Of a DNA stretch of 64,000 nt, positions 27,188 through 34,906 are shown piece by piece (positions within the stretch are counted from its first letter, which is position 1; every line of letters begins with the position of its first letter). This DNA comes from Dysosmobacter segnis. Lineage in GTDB: Bacteria > Bacillota > Clostridia > Oscillospirales > Oscillospiraceae. The DNA is taken from positions 62,001 through 126,000 of the forward strand of contig NZ_JACOQI010000005.1 in the NCBI RefSeq assembly GCF_014297285.1, written 5' to 3'. A model generated the notes under the pieces. That model saw only the letters and a program-made list of their open reading frames with translations. It had not been told where the DNA came from and did no database searches. A program made the position numbers and the translations under genes.

Positions 27188-27216
27188 ATCTTAACATTTA
27201 TGGAATACAGATGCAA
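27188..27216 (-). promoter_or_regulatory. Promoter of the transfer operon
   Basis: On the minus strand: TTGCAT (27216-27211), 17 bases, TAAGAT (27193-27188) with a TG one base before the -10 (extended -10). The predicted start lies near 27181, about 135 bases before the pilin gene. Confidence 0.65.
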
Positions 27217-27227
27217 TTAAGCAGGAC

Positions 27228-27267
27228 TTCAAATACAGTTCGGAAATAGTTCAATTTTAGTTCAGGG
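27228..27267. repeat. Four 11-bp-phased direct repeats upstream of the transfer promoter
   Basis: TTCAAATACAG (27228), TTCGGAAATAG (27239), TTCAATTTTAG (27250) and a partial TTCAGGG (27261) follow each other without gaps, one per DNA turn. They end 11 bases upstream of the -35 box. Arrays with 11-bp periodicity are typical sites for activators that bind one face of DNA. Confidence 0.7.
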
Positions 27268-27867
27268 CAGAAATTGCTTGATGATTTCCATACAATCACG
27301 AGCCGTATAACCCCATAAAATGCGGTCGATGGCTTTGATCGCCATATTGAGGTAACTGTGATAAGTCACCATCGACATTTGGAAACCTATTCGCTCGAGC
27401 TCTGCAAGGATTGCTTCACGGTTGGCCAGCTTCCTCTCCGAGAAGTAGGTGAGATAGAGGATCTGGTACATCAACTCCCCATGATCCGGATCCAGCCTTA
27501 CCGTGTTCAGCGCGTTTTTGATGATCTGGAGCATATTCTTGCTCCGTATGACCGTGCGTGCGTATCCTTCAAGCTTTGAGCCGGATAAATCAACCCCAGC
27601 AAGCTCTGCATTGACCTCCAGTGTGGAAAGCCGGGTGCCATGTTCCATCTCCATCCTGACATTCATGTCAGACTCCGAGATCTGGATCGCATAGGCCACC
27701 TTGCGGTATTGCTTGAGCAAGTACCTGGTGTTGTGATACTTTTCCACAGGCTTGCGTTTCATCGGCTTGTCCTCCAGATGATCTACGCCAACCTGAAGGC
27801 CAGTCTCAATCTCCGTCTTCAACGCTTCCTTCTCAAGCGCAAAGACGGGTGTGCTGTCAGAGGTCAT
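27262..27867 (-). CDS. ArpU/sigma-like putative activator
   Basis: 201 aa; AAAGGAG precedes the ATG and the start overlaps the upstream stop by four bases. Residues of about 45-190 are helical, with a C-terminal helix-turn-helix-like end (ANREAILAELERIGFQMSMVTYHSYLNMAIKAIDRILWG), the plan of phage ArpU/RinA-type late activators. It is directly upstream of the phased repeats and transfer promoter, so it is a good candidate for the protein that turns transfer on. This is inferred, not shown. Confidence 0.5.
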   Translation of the reverse strand: MTSDSTPVFALEKEALKTEIETGLQVGVDHLEDKPMKRKPVEKYHNTRYLLKQYRKVAYAIQISESDMNVRMEMEHGTRLSTLEVNAELAGVDLSGSKLEGYARTVIRSKNMLQIIKNALNTVRLDPDHGELMYQILYLTYFSERKLANREAILAELERIGFQMSMVTYHSYLNMAIKAIDRILWGYTARDCMEIIKQFLP

Positions 27868-28943
27868 GATTTCATCTCCTTTCCGAGTGTGGATTCTTTG
27901 GGCGGGTCACGACTACTCTTCTCCTGTTCAGACATCTCCCAGTCTAAAGAACTGTAGAAGACTAATGGAATCTGCCGAGCAAAAAAAGAGGAGCGAACCA
28001 CCAGAAACACCTGTATTTTCAAGGACTTTCTGGCTTTACCTATTGTTTTCTCTGGCGGGACGCGAGACTCGACGCTGATATCGAGTTTGCTGTCGTCTGC
28101 TTCCACCACATCAATCGCCTTAGCAATACCAATGATCTCGCCAATCCTGCTTAGTTCGAGTTCCTCACAGCCTTCACCGTAGATCATCTCACGATAGCGG
28201 CACATTGAAATGACAGAGCCGCGTGAGCTGGAAAAACTCACACGGCTGATAATTCCATATTCGCCGGCCTTCAACATGAAGCGTCCGACTCGGGACTTTG
28301 ACCAGCCCCAACGACGAGCAAGGTAAGTATATGAGAGCAGCGGCATACCTCGCATATTGGAGTAATAGACAACCGGCATATACTCAGATCCTCGCACTTT
28401 AGGGTCATTCAGGATTGTGTGGAGCCACATATCCATGATGGCGTCCAATTCACTGAATACAATTCCGACTTCCTTTCGTGCAGTCTTCAGAAGCAGTCTG
28501 CCGACAGGCAGCGGGAAGAAAAAGAATCCCGATCCTTTATAGCTGTAATAGTTATACTGTAGGTGTGTGCAGTGCTCTTTCCAATCGGCAATCGTGAAGC
28601 GGAGTATTTCCTTTTCCTCATCCAAGATCTCAAAGGTAAGGAATCCATGATTCTCGAAGTACTCCATCAGCTCAAGCGCCTGAGTCTTGGAGTGGACTCG
28701 AAGGATTCTGGGCAATGCCCCGAGTTTGCAGATCCACTGACCCGGTGCCTCCATATATCGGTCGTCATTGATCACGCGTTCATTGGATCGAAAATTAGCG
28801 TAGCTGAAGAGCGCCATGAGACTGAATAGATGGACAGTTCCTTCGTTCCGGAAATCCTTGTGATCATTGAAGTGTCGGAACCACGGCTTATAAACTCTTA
28901 CCTTCGGAAAGCACACCAACTGTTGTTTTTGTGTGCAGTTCAT
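27864..28943 (-). CDS. Winged-helix replication or regulatory protein
   Basis: 359 aa from the ATG at 28943 (AAGGAGGTG); the upstream open frame lacks a site. The middle has a helix-turn-helix (LLSYTYLARRWGWSKSRVGRFMLKAGEYGIISRV) with a wing after it. The N-terminal 130 residues are alpha-beta, and the C-terminal 90 are hydrophilic. This plan is seen in element-encoded replication initiators and in DnaD-like regulators; I cannot choose. It is the first gene inside the right end of the element. Confidence 0.55.
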   Translation of the reverse strand: MNCTQKQQLVCFPKVRVYKPWFRHFNDHKDFRNEGTVHLFSLMALFSYANFRSNERVINDDRYMEAPGQWICKLGALPRILRVHSKTQALELMEYFENHGFLTFEILDEEKEILRFTIADWKEHCTHLQYNYYSYKGSGFFFFPLPVGRLLLKTARKEVGIVFSELDAIMDMWLHTILNDPKVRGSEYMPVVYYSNMRGMPLLSYTYLARRWGWSKSRVGRFMLKAGEYGIISRVSFSSSRGSVISMCRYREMIYGEGCEELELSRIGEIIGIAKAIDVVEADDSKLDISVESRVPPEKTIGKARKSLKIQVFLVVRSSFFARQIPLVFYSSLDWEMSEQEKSSRDPPKESTLGKEMKS

Positions 28944-29373
28944 CTCATACACCTCCTTCCTGACAGAGTTGTAAATAGAGTCGATTCCAAGTCCCCTGGT
29001 CAGGGGGACACAGGCATTCCAGCCTCGGCCCATGCTTGTGGGTGCGTCGTCCCTCGGTTTGAGACCTAGCCGGACGAGTGTACCATTATTTTCCCGTGCT
29101 GTCGTCGCAATGGAGCTTGACCAGGCCCCTTTCACTTGCTCATAGTGGCTCGAACACGGTGATGTCTTGGAATCGTATTCGGTTTTCAAGGTACAGTGCT
29201 GTGGTAACAGGTTGAGAGTCTGCGGTCGGCAAGTCATAAAACACCTCGAATGCACCTCTCGTAATGAATGTAGAAATGGCACCCCTTTTGACCACCCTTC
29301 AAAAAAGAAAAATTTCCCCATCGACTAAAATAGGCTGATGAGGTATTATGAAAATGCATTGAAAACAAAAAAA
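28944..29373. other. Gene-free leader next to the element's right end
   Basis: No reading frame here has a ribosome site. The stretch is upstream of the 28943 gene on the minus strand and probably holds its promoter. A weak candidate is TTGCGA with TAATGG 16 bases further on. No strong repeats were found. It could also contain an origin or recombinase-binding sequences near the attachment site. Confidence 0.4.
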
Positions 29374-29405
29374 GCACGCACCCACCATTTAAGGTGAATG
29401 CGTGC
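29374..29405 (-). terminator. Strong terminator insulating the element end
   Basis: GCACGCA...CACC pairs with GGTG...TGCGTGC; on the minus strand it is followed by TTTTTTTGTTTTC. It lies between truncated spoVAC and the first element gene, so it stops host transcription from entering the element. Confidence 0.85.
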
Positions 29406-29488
29406 AAATGATAAGTCGGGAGGAAGCTTTGATTTTGGACTAAATCAGCATACTCACTCCATAGAACCGACTGTATGTCTATTATAGG

Positions 29489-29821
29489 TCAATCCTCGGA
29501 CTTGAAATCCAGTGCCGGTGAGGTCACTGCGTTGGAAAAGCCGGTAATGGGCACCAGCGTTCCCGCGCCGCCGAAGCGGGCCAGCTTGTTGTAGAGATTC
29601 AGTCCCGTCAGCAATGAGGACAGGGCCACCAGCGAACAGGAGGTAGCTGTGCCCGCGTCCTCCTCGGACAGGCCCAGAGATATCCAGCCGTCCAGAACGG
29701 CCTGTCCCAGAGCGCAGATGGCCCCACCCACGAGAAAGGCCAGACACACGTCCTTCCCCAAGGGGGACTTTTTCATTTTCCGCTGCACATACTGTTGGTA
29801 TTCCCGGGGCGTCATATCCAT
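29489..29821 (-). pseudogene. spoVAC: spoVAC, 3' end lost to element insertion
   Basis: The first 110 codons match stage V sporulation protein AC: MTPREYQQYVQRKMKKSP..., membrane segments around AFLVGGAICALGQAVL and SLVALSSLLTGLNLY, and the conserved GAGTLVPITGFSNAVTSPALDFKSE. In intact SpoVAC this is followed by a Gly-Tyr/Phe-Val-Leu-Gly motif and a last membrane region (about 40 more residues). Here a stop comes one codon later (GAG GAT TGA). SpoVAC is a subunit of the channel that moves dipicolinic acid into the forespore. The frame breaks exactly where element sequence begins, so insertion is the likely cause. If the element excises, the gene could be restored. Confidence 0.85.
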
Positions 29822-29886
29822 AGGGCGACCTCTTTTCACAAGTTTTCCATAGTTTCCCCATTCCGGCGAAAAGTATGTGAAATTTC

Positions 29887-29915
29887 TTGCAATGCAGTCT
29901 GAAAAGCGGTAAACT
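29887..29915 (+). promoter_or_regulatory. hemW promoter
   Basis: TTGCAA (29887-29892), 17 bases, TAAACT (29910-29915), 33 bases before the hemW start; AAAGGAGG serves as ribosome site. Confidence 0.65.
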
Positions 29916-29947
29916 GTTGACCATGATTCCAAAAGGAGGGCATTTTT

Positions 29948-31159
29948 ATGAAAACCGTCCGGCCGCTGGGGCTGTACATCCACATCCCCTTCTGCAAGGC
30001 CAAATGCGTCTACTGCGACTTCTACTCCCTGCCCCATAGCGAGGACCGCATGGACGCCTATACCGACGCCCTCTGCGCCCATTTGACAGAAGCCGCGCCG
30101 CTGGCCGCGTCTCACACAGTGGATACCGTATACTTCGGCGGCGGCACTCCCAGCTACTTAGGAGAAAAGCGCCTGTGCAAAATTTTAAAGGTCATTGAAA
30201 AGCGTTATCAAGTGGCCCGCGACGCGGAGATCACTCTGGAGGCCAACCCGGACTCCGCCGGGGATTGGAAAGCTCTCCGCGCCCTGCGGCGCTGCGGCTT
30301 CAACCGGATCTCCTTGGGGATGCAGTCCGCCTGCGACGAGGAACTGCGAACCATTGGCCGGGTCCACACCATGGAGCAGGTCCAACAGGCGGTGGAGGCT
30401 GCCCGGAAAGCCAAGATTCAAAATCTGTCGCTGGACCTCATTTATGGTCTGCCCCACCAGACGCAGGAGCGATGGATGGAAAATCTCGCCGCTGCCGTAG
30501 CTCTGAACCCGGAGCATCTGAGCTGCTATGGCCTGAAGGTAGAGGAAGGGACGCCTCTCTTTGCCATGAAGGACACCGCCGGTCTGCCGGGAGACGAGGA
30601 GCAGGCGGATATGTACCTGCAAACCGTGGAATTTTTGAAGCAGTACGGCTATGAGCAGTACGAAATTTCCAACTTCGCCAAGCCGGGCCGGGAATCCCGG
30701 CATAACCTGAAATATTGGAAGCTTCAGGAATACGCCGGCTTCGGCCCCGGCGCCCACAGCGATTTCGGCGGCATCCGGTATGCCTATGAAAAGGACTTGG
30801 ACGCCTACATCGCCGCCGCACACGGCGGACAGTTCCGCTTTTCTGAAAACACCGTCATCCCTCCCAGAGACCGGGACGTGGAGTGGGTGATGCTGGGTAC
30901 ACGGCTGGTCTCCGGTCTGGATCCCAAGGACTATGAGACCCGGTTCCGCCGCCGGTTTGATCCGATTTTCCTGCCGTTTCTGCAAAAGTGCGAGGTCGCC
31001 GGCTATGCTGTGTTGGAAAACGGTGTGTGGCATCTGACCCCCAAGGGCTTTTTAGTATCCAACCAGATCATCGGCGGGCTGCTGGATGCTCAGGCTGAGG
31101 AAAAGCAGCGCCGGGCAGACGCGGCGGCCCGGGGCGATTTCCGGGTCAATCTGGACTGA
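29948..31159 (+). CDS. hemW: HemW-like radical SAM protein
   Basis: 403 aa. The N-terminal radical SAM barrel opens with YIHIPFCKAKCVYCDF, the CxxxCxxC cluster motif with the extra aromatic spacing typical of HemW (formerly called oxygen-independent coproporphyrinogen oxidase-like). GGGTPS, ISLGMQS and LIYGLPHQT are further radical SAM landmarks, and HNLKYWKLQEYAGFGPGAHS is the HemW-specific motif. HemW binds heme and is thought to deliver it to apoproteins; it does not have the four-cysteine arrangement of HemN. It is divergent from spoVAC; both are host genes. Confidence 0.93.
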   Translation: MKTVRPLGLYIHIPFCKAKCVYCDFYSLPHSEDRMDAYTDALCAHLTEAAPLAASHTVDTVYFGGGTPSYLGEKRLCKILKVIEKRYQVARDAEITLEANPDSAGDWKALRALRRCGFNRISLGMQSACDEELRTIGRVHTMEQVQQAVEAARKAKIQNLSLDLIYGLPHQTQERWMENLAAAVALNPEHLSCYGLKVEEGTPLFAMKDTAGLPGDEEQADMYLQTVEFLKQYGYEQYEISNFAKPGRESRHNLKYWKLQEYAGFGPGAHSDFGGIRYAYEKDLDAYIAAAHGGQFRFSENTVIPPRDRDVEWVMLGTRLVSGLDPKDYETRFRRRFDPIFLPFLQKCEVAGYAVLENGVWHLTPKGFLVSNQIIGGLLDAQAEEKQRRADAAARGDFRVNLD

Positions 31160-31205
31160 CCCGCAGCCAAGCGGCACTGCTGATCCTATGAAAGGATGGT
31201 TTTCT

Positions 31206-32243
31206 ATGTACGTTTACACGCCGGGGCAGTGGGCCCTGCTGTTCTTCTTCTATTGCTTCTGCGGCTGGGTCTGGGAATCCTGTTATGTCTCCGCCAAGCA
31301 GCGTCATTGGGTGAACCGGGGCTTTCTCCATGGGCCGCTGCTGCCCATCTACGGCTCCGGAGCCATCATCATTCTCTTCGCCACTCTGCCGGTGGCGGAC
31401 AACTTCTGGCTGGTCTATTTTCTGGGTATGCTGGCCGCTACGGCGCTGGAATATGTGGTAGGCGCCGTAATGGAGCAGCTTTTCAAGGTCCGCTACTGGG
31501 ATTACACCAAGCAGCCCTTTAACCTCCACGGCTACATCTGCCTGACCAGTTCGATCGCCTGGGGCTTTTTCTCCGATCTGCTGATCTATGTCATCCATCC
31601 CCCCATCGACAAGCTGCTCCATAAGCTCCCGGCCCTGCTGGTGAATCCTCTGGCCGCAGTGATCGCCGTGCTGTTCATCATGGATACGGTAAAGTCCACC
31701 AAGGCCGCCATCGACCTGCGGGAGGTCCTTACCAAGCTTACCGAGGAAAACGCAGAGCTGCGGCGGCTGGCCAAAAAGGCCGAGGCCGCCCAGGCCCGCA
31801 CTGCCGAGGAACTGCAGGCTTTCCGGGAAAAGACCTCTCTGGACAGATACCTGCTGCAGTCCTATCTGGCTGACGAGCTGGAAGCCCACCGCACCGCCAA
31901 GCAGGTCCGGAAGCAGCGCCGCCGGGCGGCTCTGGAAAACGCCTTCCGCCGCCGAGTAGAATCCAAGCTGGAAATCCTGGCCAATATCGCCCAGGCTTTG
32001 GAAAAGACCCGCGCCGCGCTGGACGATGGCATCGACGAACCCGGCGAGCAGGAGCTTGCCAAGCATCGGGAGGAGCTGGACGCCCTCATCGCTGCCGTCC
32101 GCCAGAGAGAAGCACAGGTCCGCACCCGCTCCATCCAGCGCTATGAAACCGCTTTGCGGGTCCTCCGGGCCAACCCCTCCGCCAGGGCTAAGGCGGAACT
32201 GGGTGAAGCCTTTGACTCCCTGCGGAAGCTTTTGGAAAAATAA
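31206..32243 (+). CDS. Putative ABC-transporter type IV (PF06541-like) membrane protein
   Basis: 345 aa from the ATG at 31206; an ATG 18 bases upstream is possible. The first 165 residues hold about four or five membrane segments with the YCFCGWVWE and NRGFLHGPLLPIYGSGA motifs of the PF06541 family, common in Clostridia. The C-terminal 180 residues are a long, charged coiled coil (AELRRLAKKAEAAQARTAEELQAF...). Function is unknown; the label transporter is historical. It follows hemW by 46 bases. Confidence 0.8.
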   Translation: MYVYTPGQWALLFFFYCFCGWVWESCYVSAKQRHWVNRGFLHGPLLPIYGSGAIIILFATLPVADNFWLVYFLGMLAATALEYVVGAVMEQLFKVRYWDYTKQPFNLHGYICLTSSIAWGFFSDLLIYVIHPPIDKLLHKLPALLVNPLAAVIAVLFIMDTVKSTKAAIDLREVLTKLTEENAELRRLAKKAEAAQARTAEELQAFREKTSLDRYLLQSYLADELEAHRTAKQVRKQRRRAALENAFRRRVESKLEILANIAQALEKTRAALDDGIDEPGEQELAKHREELDALIAAVRQREAQVRTRSIQRYETALRVLRANPSARAKAELGEAFDSLRKLLEK

Positions 32244-32561
32244 TGATCGTATGATCGACAGGCGTTCCCAAAGGGAACGCCTCAGCGTGTCGAAAAAGTC
32301 TTTTCGCCCCGCTGAGCAAGTTTTCAGAACTTCACAAAAGTTCTGAAAACTTAGGATTTCAATGGCGCAGGACACCCTTCTTGGGTTTCCCGCGCACACC
32401 CTTCCTTACCGTTGCGGAGAATATACCACTTTATCGACAGTCTCAGGCGTTCCCTCCAGGAACGCCTGTTTTTTATGTTCGCCGCCGTATAAAGTTCAGG
32501 TCCGGGGACATACTACCTGACGGCGTAAGCCAAAATTTTTCTCATGCAGGAGGAACGAATC
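32244..32561. repeat. Dense hairpin block between two host genes
   Basis: No gene is seen here. Four strong hairpins follow one another: AGGCGTTCCC/GGGAACGCCT (32260-32282), CTCAGCG/CGCTGAG enclosing CGAAAA/TTTTCG (32281-32316), a perfect 15-bp pair AAGTTTTCAGAACTT (32318-32332, 32338-32352), and CAGGCGTTCC/GGAACGCCTG (32444-32468) followed by T7. The first and last share the AGGCGTTCC arm. It looks like a REP- or MITE-like repeat unit that also supplies a terminator. Confidence 0.6.
32444..32474 (+). terminator. Terminator in the hairpin block
   Basis: CAGGCGTTCC/GGAACGCCTG stem followed by TTTTTTA; it would end transcripts of the hemW-31206 unit. Confidence 0.75.
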
Positions 32562-32750
32562 ATGAAGGACTGCACCAACGGCGGCTGCCAGTGCACCCCC
32601 AATCAGAGCATCAGCTGCACCGTCAACAACTGCGCGCACCACTGCCAGGACTCCAATTACTGCGGCCTGACCTCCATTCGGGTCGGCACTCACGAGGCTA
32701 ACCCCACCGAGATCAAGTGCACCGACTGCCAGAGCTTTGAGCTGAAATAA
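32562..32750 (+). CDS. DUF1540 cysteine-rich protein
   Basis: 62 aa from the ATG at 32562 (AGGAGG upstream). Ten cysteines in CxxxxCxC, CTVNNCAHHC, YCGL and CTDCQSF patterns identify the small DUF1540 family common in Clostridia, probably metal-binding and sometimes linked with spores. It has no signal peptide or membrane segment. Exact role unknown. Confidence 0.85.
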   Translation: MKDCTNGGCQCTPNQSISCTVNNCAHHCQDSNYCGLTSIRVGTHEANPTEIKCTDCQSFELK

Positions 32751-32834
32751 CGGCTCCCTCCCCTCCGCCGCCGGGCCGAAAATCCTTTGACCCACCGGCG
32801 GAGGTCCGTACATACGCGAAAGGAAGGTGGCGTG

Positions 32835-33188
32835 ATGGCTTCAAAATGGCCCGCCCGGATCGCCGGCGGTGCAGCTGGTCTTGCCAACGGTCTGTTCGGT
32901 GGGGGCGGCGGTATGGTATTTCTCCCCATTCTCTCCCGTTGGGGCAATCTGAAGTCCCGGCAGCTCTATGCCACCTGTGTGGCGGTCATTTTCCCGGTGT
33001 GCGCCGTGTCCGCCGCCATGTACCTCTGGCGGGGCGGGATGAATTGGGCCTCCGCCCTGCCCTATCTGGCGGGTGGGCTGCTGGGGGGCTGGCTGGGCGG
33101 AAAGCTCTACGGCAGAGTGTCCGCCAAAATTCTGAAGTGGATCTTCGCCGCCTTTCTCTTTTACGCGGGGGTGAGGTATCTGCTGTGA
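32835..33188 (+). CDS. TauE/SafE (TSUP) half-transporter, first half
   Basis: 117 aa; GGAAGG precedes the ATG at 32835. Gly-rich membrane segments (GGAAGLANGLFGGGGGMVFLPIL, LYATCVAVIFPVCAVSAAMYLW, ALPYLAGGLLGGWLGGKL, LKWIFAAFLFYAGVRYLL) match one four-helix repeat of the TauE/SafE sulfite/organosulfonate exporter family, whose usual members are about 250 aa with two such repeats. The stop codon overlaps the start of the second half, so the two probably pair in the membrane. Confidence 0.8.
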   Translation: MASKWPARIAGGAAGLANGLFGGGGGMVFLPILSRWGNLKSRQLYATCVAVIFPVCAVSAAMYLWRGGMNWASALPYLAGGLLGGWLGGKLYGRVSAKILKWIFAAFLFYAGVRYLL

Positions 33189-33565
33189 CGGACTGGCTGC
33201 TCCCCTTTCTCTGCGGGCTGGGGGCTGCGGTGATCTCCGCGTGGGGCGTGGGCGGCGGAACGCTGCTGCTATTGGTGATGACACTGTTTTTAGGCGTGGA
33301 CCAGCGAATGGCCCAGGGCATCAACCTGCTGTTCTTCCTGCCCACAGCCATTTCCGCCCTGCTGTGCCACTGGCAGAAGGGATATCTGGATACACCCACA
33401 TGGAAGGCTGCCGTTCCCGTGGCTGTCCCGGCGGCACTTGCAGGGGCATGGATCGCCACAGCGGTGGATGTGGACCTGCTGCGCCGCCCCTTCGGTATCT
33501 ACCTGCTGCTCTCCGGTCTTTCGCTGATTTTCCCCCAAAAGGATCATAAAACCCCCGGCGGCTGA
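33185..33565 (+). CDS. TauE/SafE (TSUP) half-transporter, second half
   Basis: 126 aa starting at the GTG that overlaps the previous stop codon (GTGA). The segments LLPFLCGLGAAVISAWGVGGGTLLLLVMTLFLG, GINLLFFLPTAISAL, AAVPVAVPAALAGAWIA and IYLLLSGLSLIF form the other TSUP repeat. With the preceding gene it makes a complete eight-helix carrier in two chains; the substrate cannot be told. Confidence 0.8.
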   Translation: MTDWLLPFLCGLGAAVISAWGVGGGTLLLLVMTLFLGVDQRMAQGINLLFFLPTAISALLCHWQKGYLDTPTWKAAVPVAVPAALAGAWIATAVDVDLLRRPFGIYLLLSGLSLIFPQKDHKTPGG

Positions 33566-33582
33566 ACTCAGCCGCCGGGGGT
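33551..33582. terminator. Bidirectional terminator
   Basis: Perfect 15-bp arms ACCCCCGGCGGCTGA / TCAGCCGCCGGGGGT. It overlaps the stop codon of the TSUP gene and lies between convergent genes. Confidence 0.75.
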
Positions 33583-33604
33583 CATTCGTTTCATTTAGAG
33601 GGGA

Positions 33605-34897
33605 TCACTTTTCCACGGCCTCAGTCAGTTCCAGCGTTACCGTCAGGATCTCGCCGCGGCGCCAGAGGGTCAACGTCATCTCGTCTCCCACATGATGCTG
33701 CCACCGGGCCCGCAGCAGATCCGCGCTGCTGAGGGTCTCCTTGCCGTCCGCCGCCAAAAGATAATCCCCGGCCCGGACGCCAGCCCGGTCCGCCGCGCCG
33801 CCCGCCGTGACCTCCTTCACCTGAATGCCCCACAGGTGCTCCGCCAGCTGGTCCGGCACTTGCAGAACGGAAACGCCCAGCAGCGGCTCCGGCTGAGGCT
33901 CGCCGTAGATCAGCAGATCATTGACCACCCGCTCCGCCTGCACGGAGGGAATGGCAAAGCCAAGACCCTCCACCGTGGAATATCGGGCATACAGCTTCAT
34001 AAAGTTGATACCCACTACCTGCCCGTAACTGTCGATGAGCGGGCCGCCGGAGTTGCCGTTGTTCAGCGCCGCATTGGTCTGGATCAGTGGCATGGAGGTC
34101 CGGCTGGTAAGCTGGATCTCCCGGTTGACAGAGGAAACGATACCATCCGTGAAGGTGCCGCCCATCTCAATGTCCAGGGGCGTACCGATGGCGTACACAG
34201 GGTCGCCTACGGACAAAGCGTCGGAATTTCCGAATTCCGCAAAGGGAAGAGCCTCCTCCGCATTGATCTTCAGCACAGCCAGATCGTACCCGGCGTCGCT
34301 GGCGATATACTTCGCCGCATAGGGCCGTCCTCCGGACAGCAGCACCGTGCAGCTCTTGCCCCCGGCTACCACATGGTGGTTGGTGAGGATGTAGCCGTCC
34401 TCCCGGAAGATCACACCGGTTCCCACAGACATCCGGCCGCCGTCCAGATCCACCGCCACCGTGACCACGGCGCCGCTTACCTTCCGGTAAACCTCCTGAG
34501 CCGAAAGCGCATGGCTGCGGTCCTTCGCCAGTTCCAGACGAGCGTCTGCATCCGGTTCCTCAGTGGGAATGGTAATGGGGGCATCCTCATCCTCCTGATC
34601 CTGGTCATAGTAGTAATAATCGTCCTCGCCCCAGTCATCAGGCATTTGCAATTCCCATATCAGCCACCGCACCCCCGCCGCCAGCAAAGCGATTACCGCC
34701 GCTATGGCCAGAAGGATCATCAGCCCCTTCCACACCCGTCGCTTTTTCCTCCGAGATCTGGGCGTTGGCTCTGTGGGTACAGGCTCCACGGCCCCCGGCA
34801 AAGGCCGGGAATAGGTCTCCACGATCTCCGCGGGGAAATCTCTGCTGTATTCCTCGATGACTTCTCCCCGCGTCTGCAGGGTCCTGCGCTCGCTCAT
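33605..34897 (-). CDS. htrA: HtrA/DegP-family membrane serine protease
   Basis: 430 aa. A cytoplasmic N-terminus of about 60 residues, one membrane segment (WKGLMILLAIAAVIALLAAGVRWLIW), an acidic linker, then a trypsin-like domain with His in LTNHHVV, Asp in YDLAVLKI and Ser in GNSGGPL. A PDZ domain (about 325-425) follows. It would degrade or refold misfolded proteins outside the membrane. It is directly downstream of a two-component pair of the CssRS plan, ten bases after the kinase gene, so it is probably induced by secretion or envelope stress. Confidence 0.92.
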   Translation of the reverse strand: MSERRTLQTRGEVIEEYSRDFPAEIVETYSRPLPGAVEPVPTEPTPRSRRKKRRVWKGLMILLAIAAVIALLAAGVRWLIWELQMPDDWGEDDYYYYDQDQEDEDAPITIPTEEPDADARLELAKDRSHALSAQEVYRKVSGAVVTVAVDLDGGRMSVGTGVIFREDGYILTNHHVVAGGKSCTVLLSGGRPYAAKYIASDAGYDLAVLKINAEEALPFAEFGNSDALSVGDPVYAIGTPLDIEMGGTFTDGIVSSVNREIQLTSRTSMPLIQTNAALNNGNSGGPLIDSYGQVVGINFMKLYARYSTVEGLGFAIPSVQAERVVNDLLIYGEPQPEPLLGVSVLQVPDQLAEHLWGIQVKEVTAGGAADRAGVRAGDYLLAADGKETLSSADLLRARWQHHVGDEMTLTLWRRGEILTVTLELTEAVEK

Positions 34898-34906
34898 AGT
34901 ACCTCT

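Larger units (their letters stand above)
1..29490. mobile_element. Integrative and conjugative element, right part
   Basis: The block carries a nearly continuous minus-strand set of type IV secretion genes (pilin, VirB6, VirB4, C39-like peptidase, VirD4), regulators and a surface-adhesion module. Its right edge falls inside spoVAC at about 29,490, where host reading frame gives way to unrelated sequence. The left end lies outside the window, so the integrase that made the insertion and the relaxase are probably there. Base composition is visibly lower in GC than the host genes to the right. The element class is well supported by gene content; integration in spoVAC is inferred from the truncated reading frame. 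Confidence 0.85.

Noticed and set aside
29489-30115. Longer form of the spoVAC frame (208 codons)
   Set aside because: The upstream part is antisense to hemW and its promoter; the real start is at 29821.
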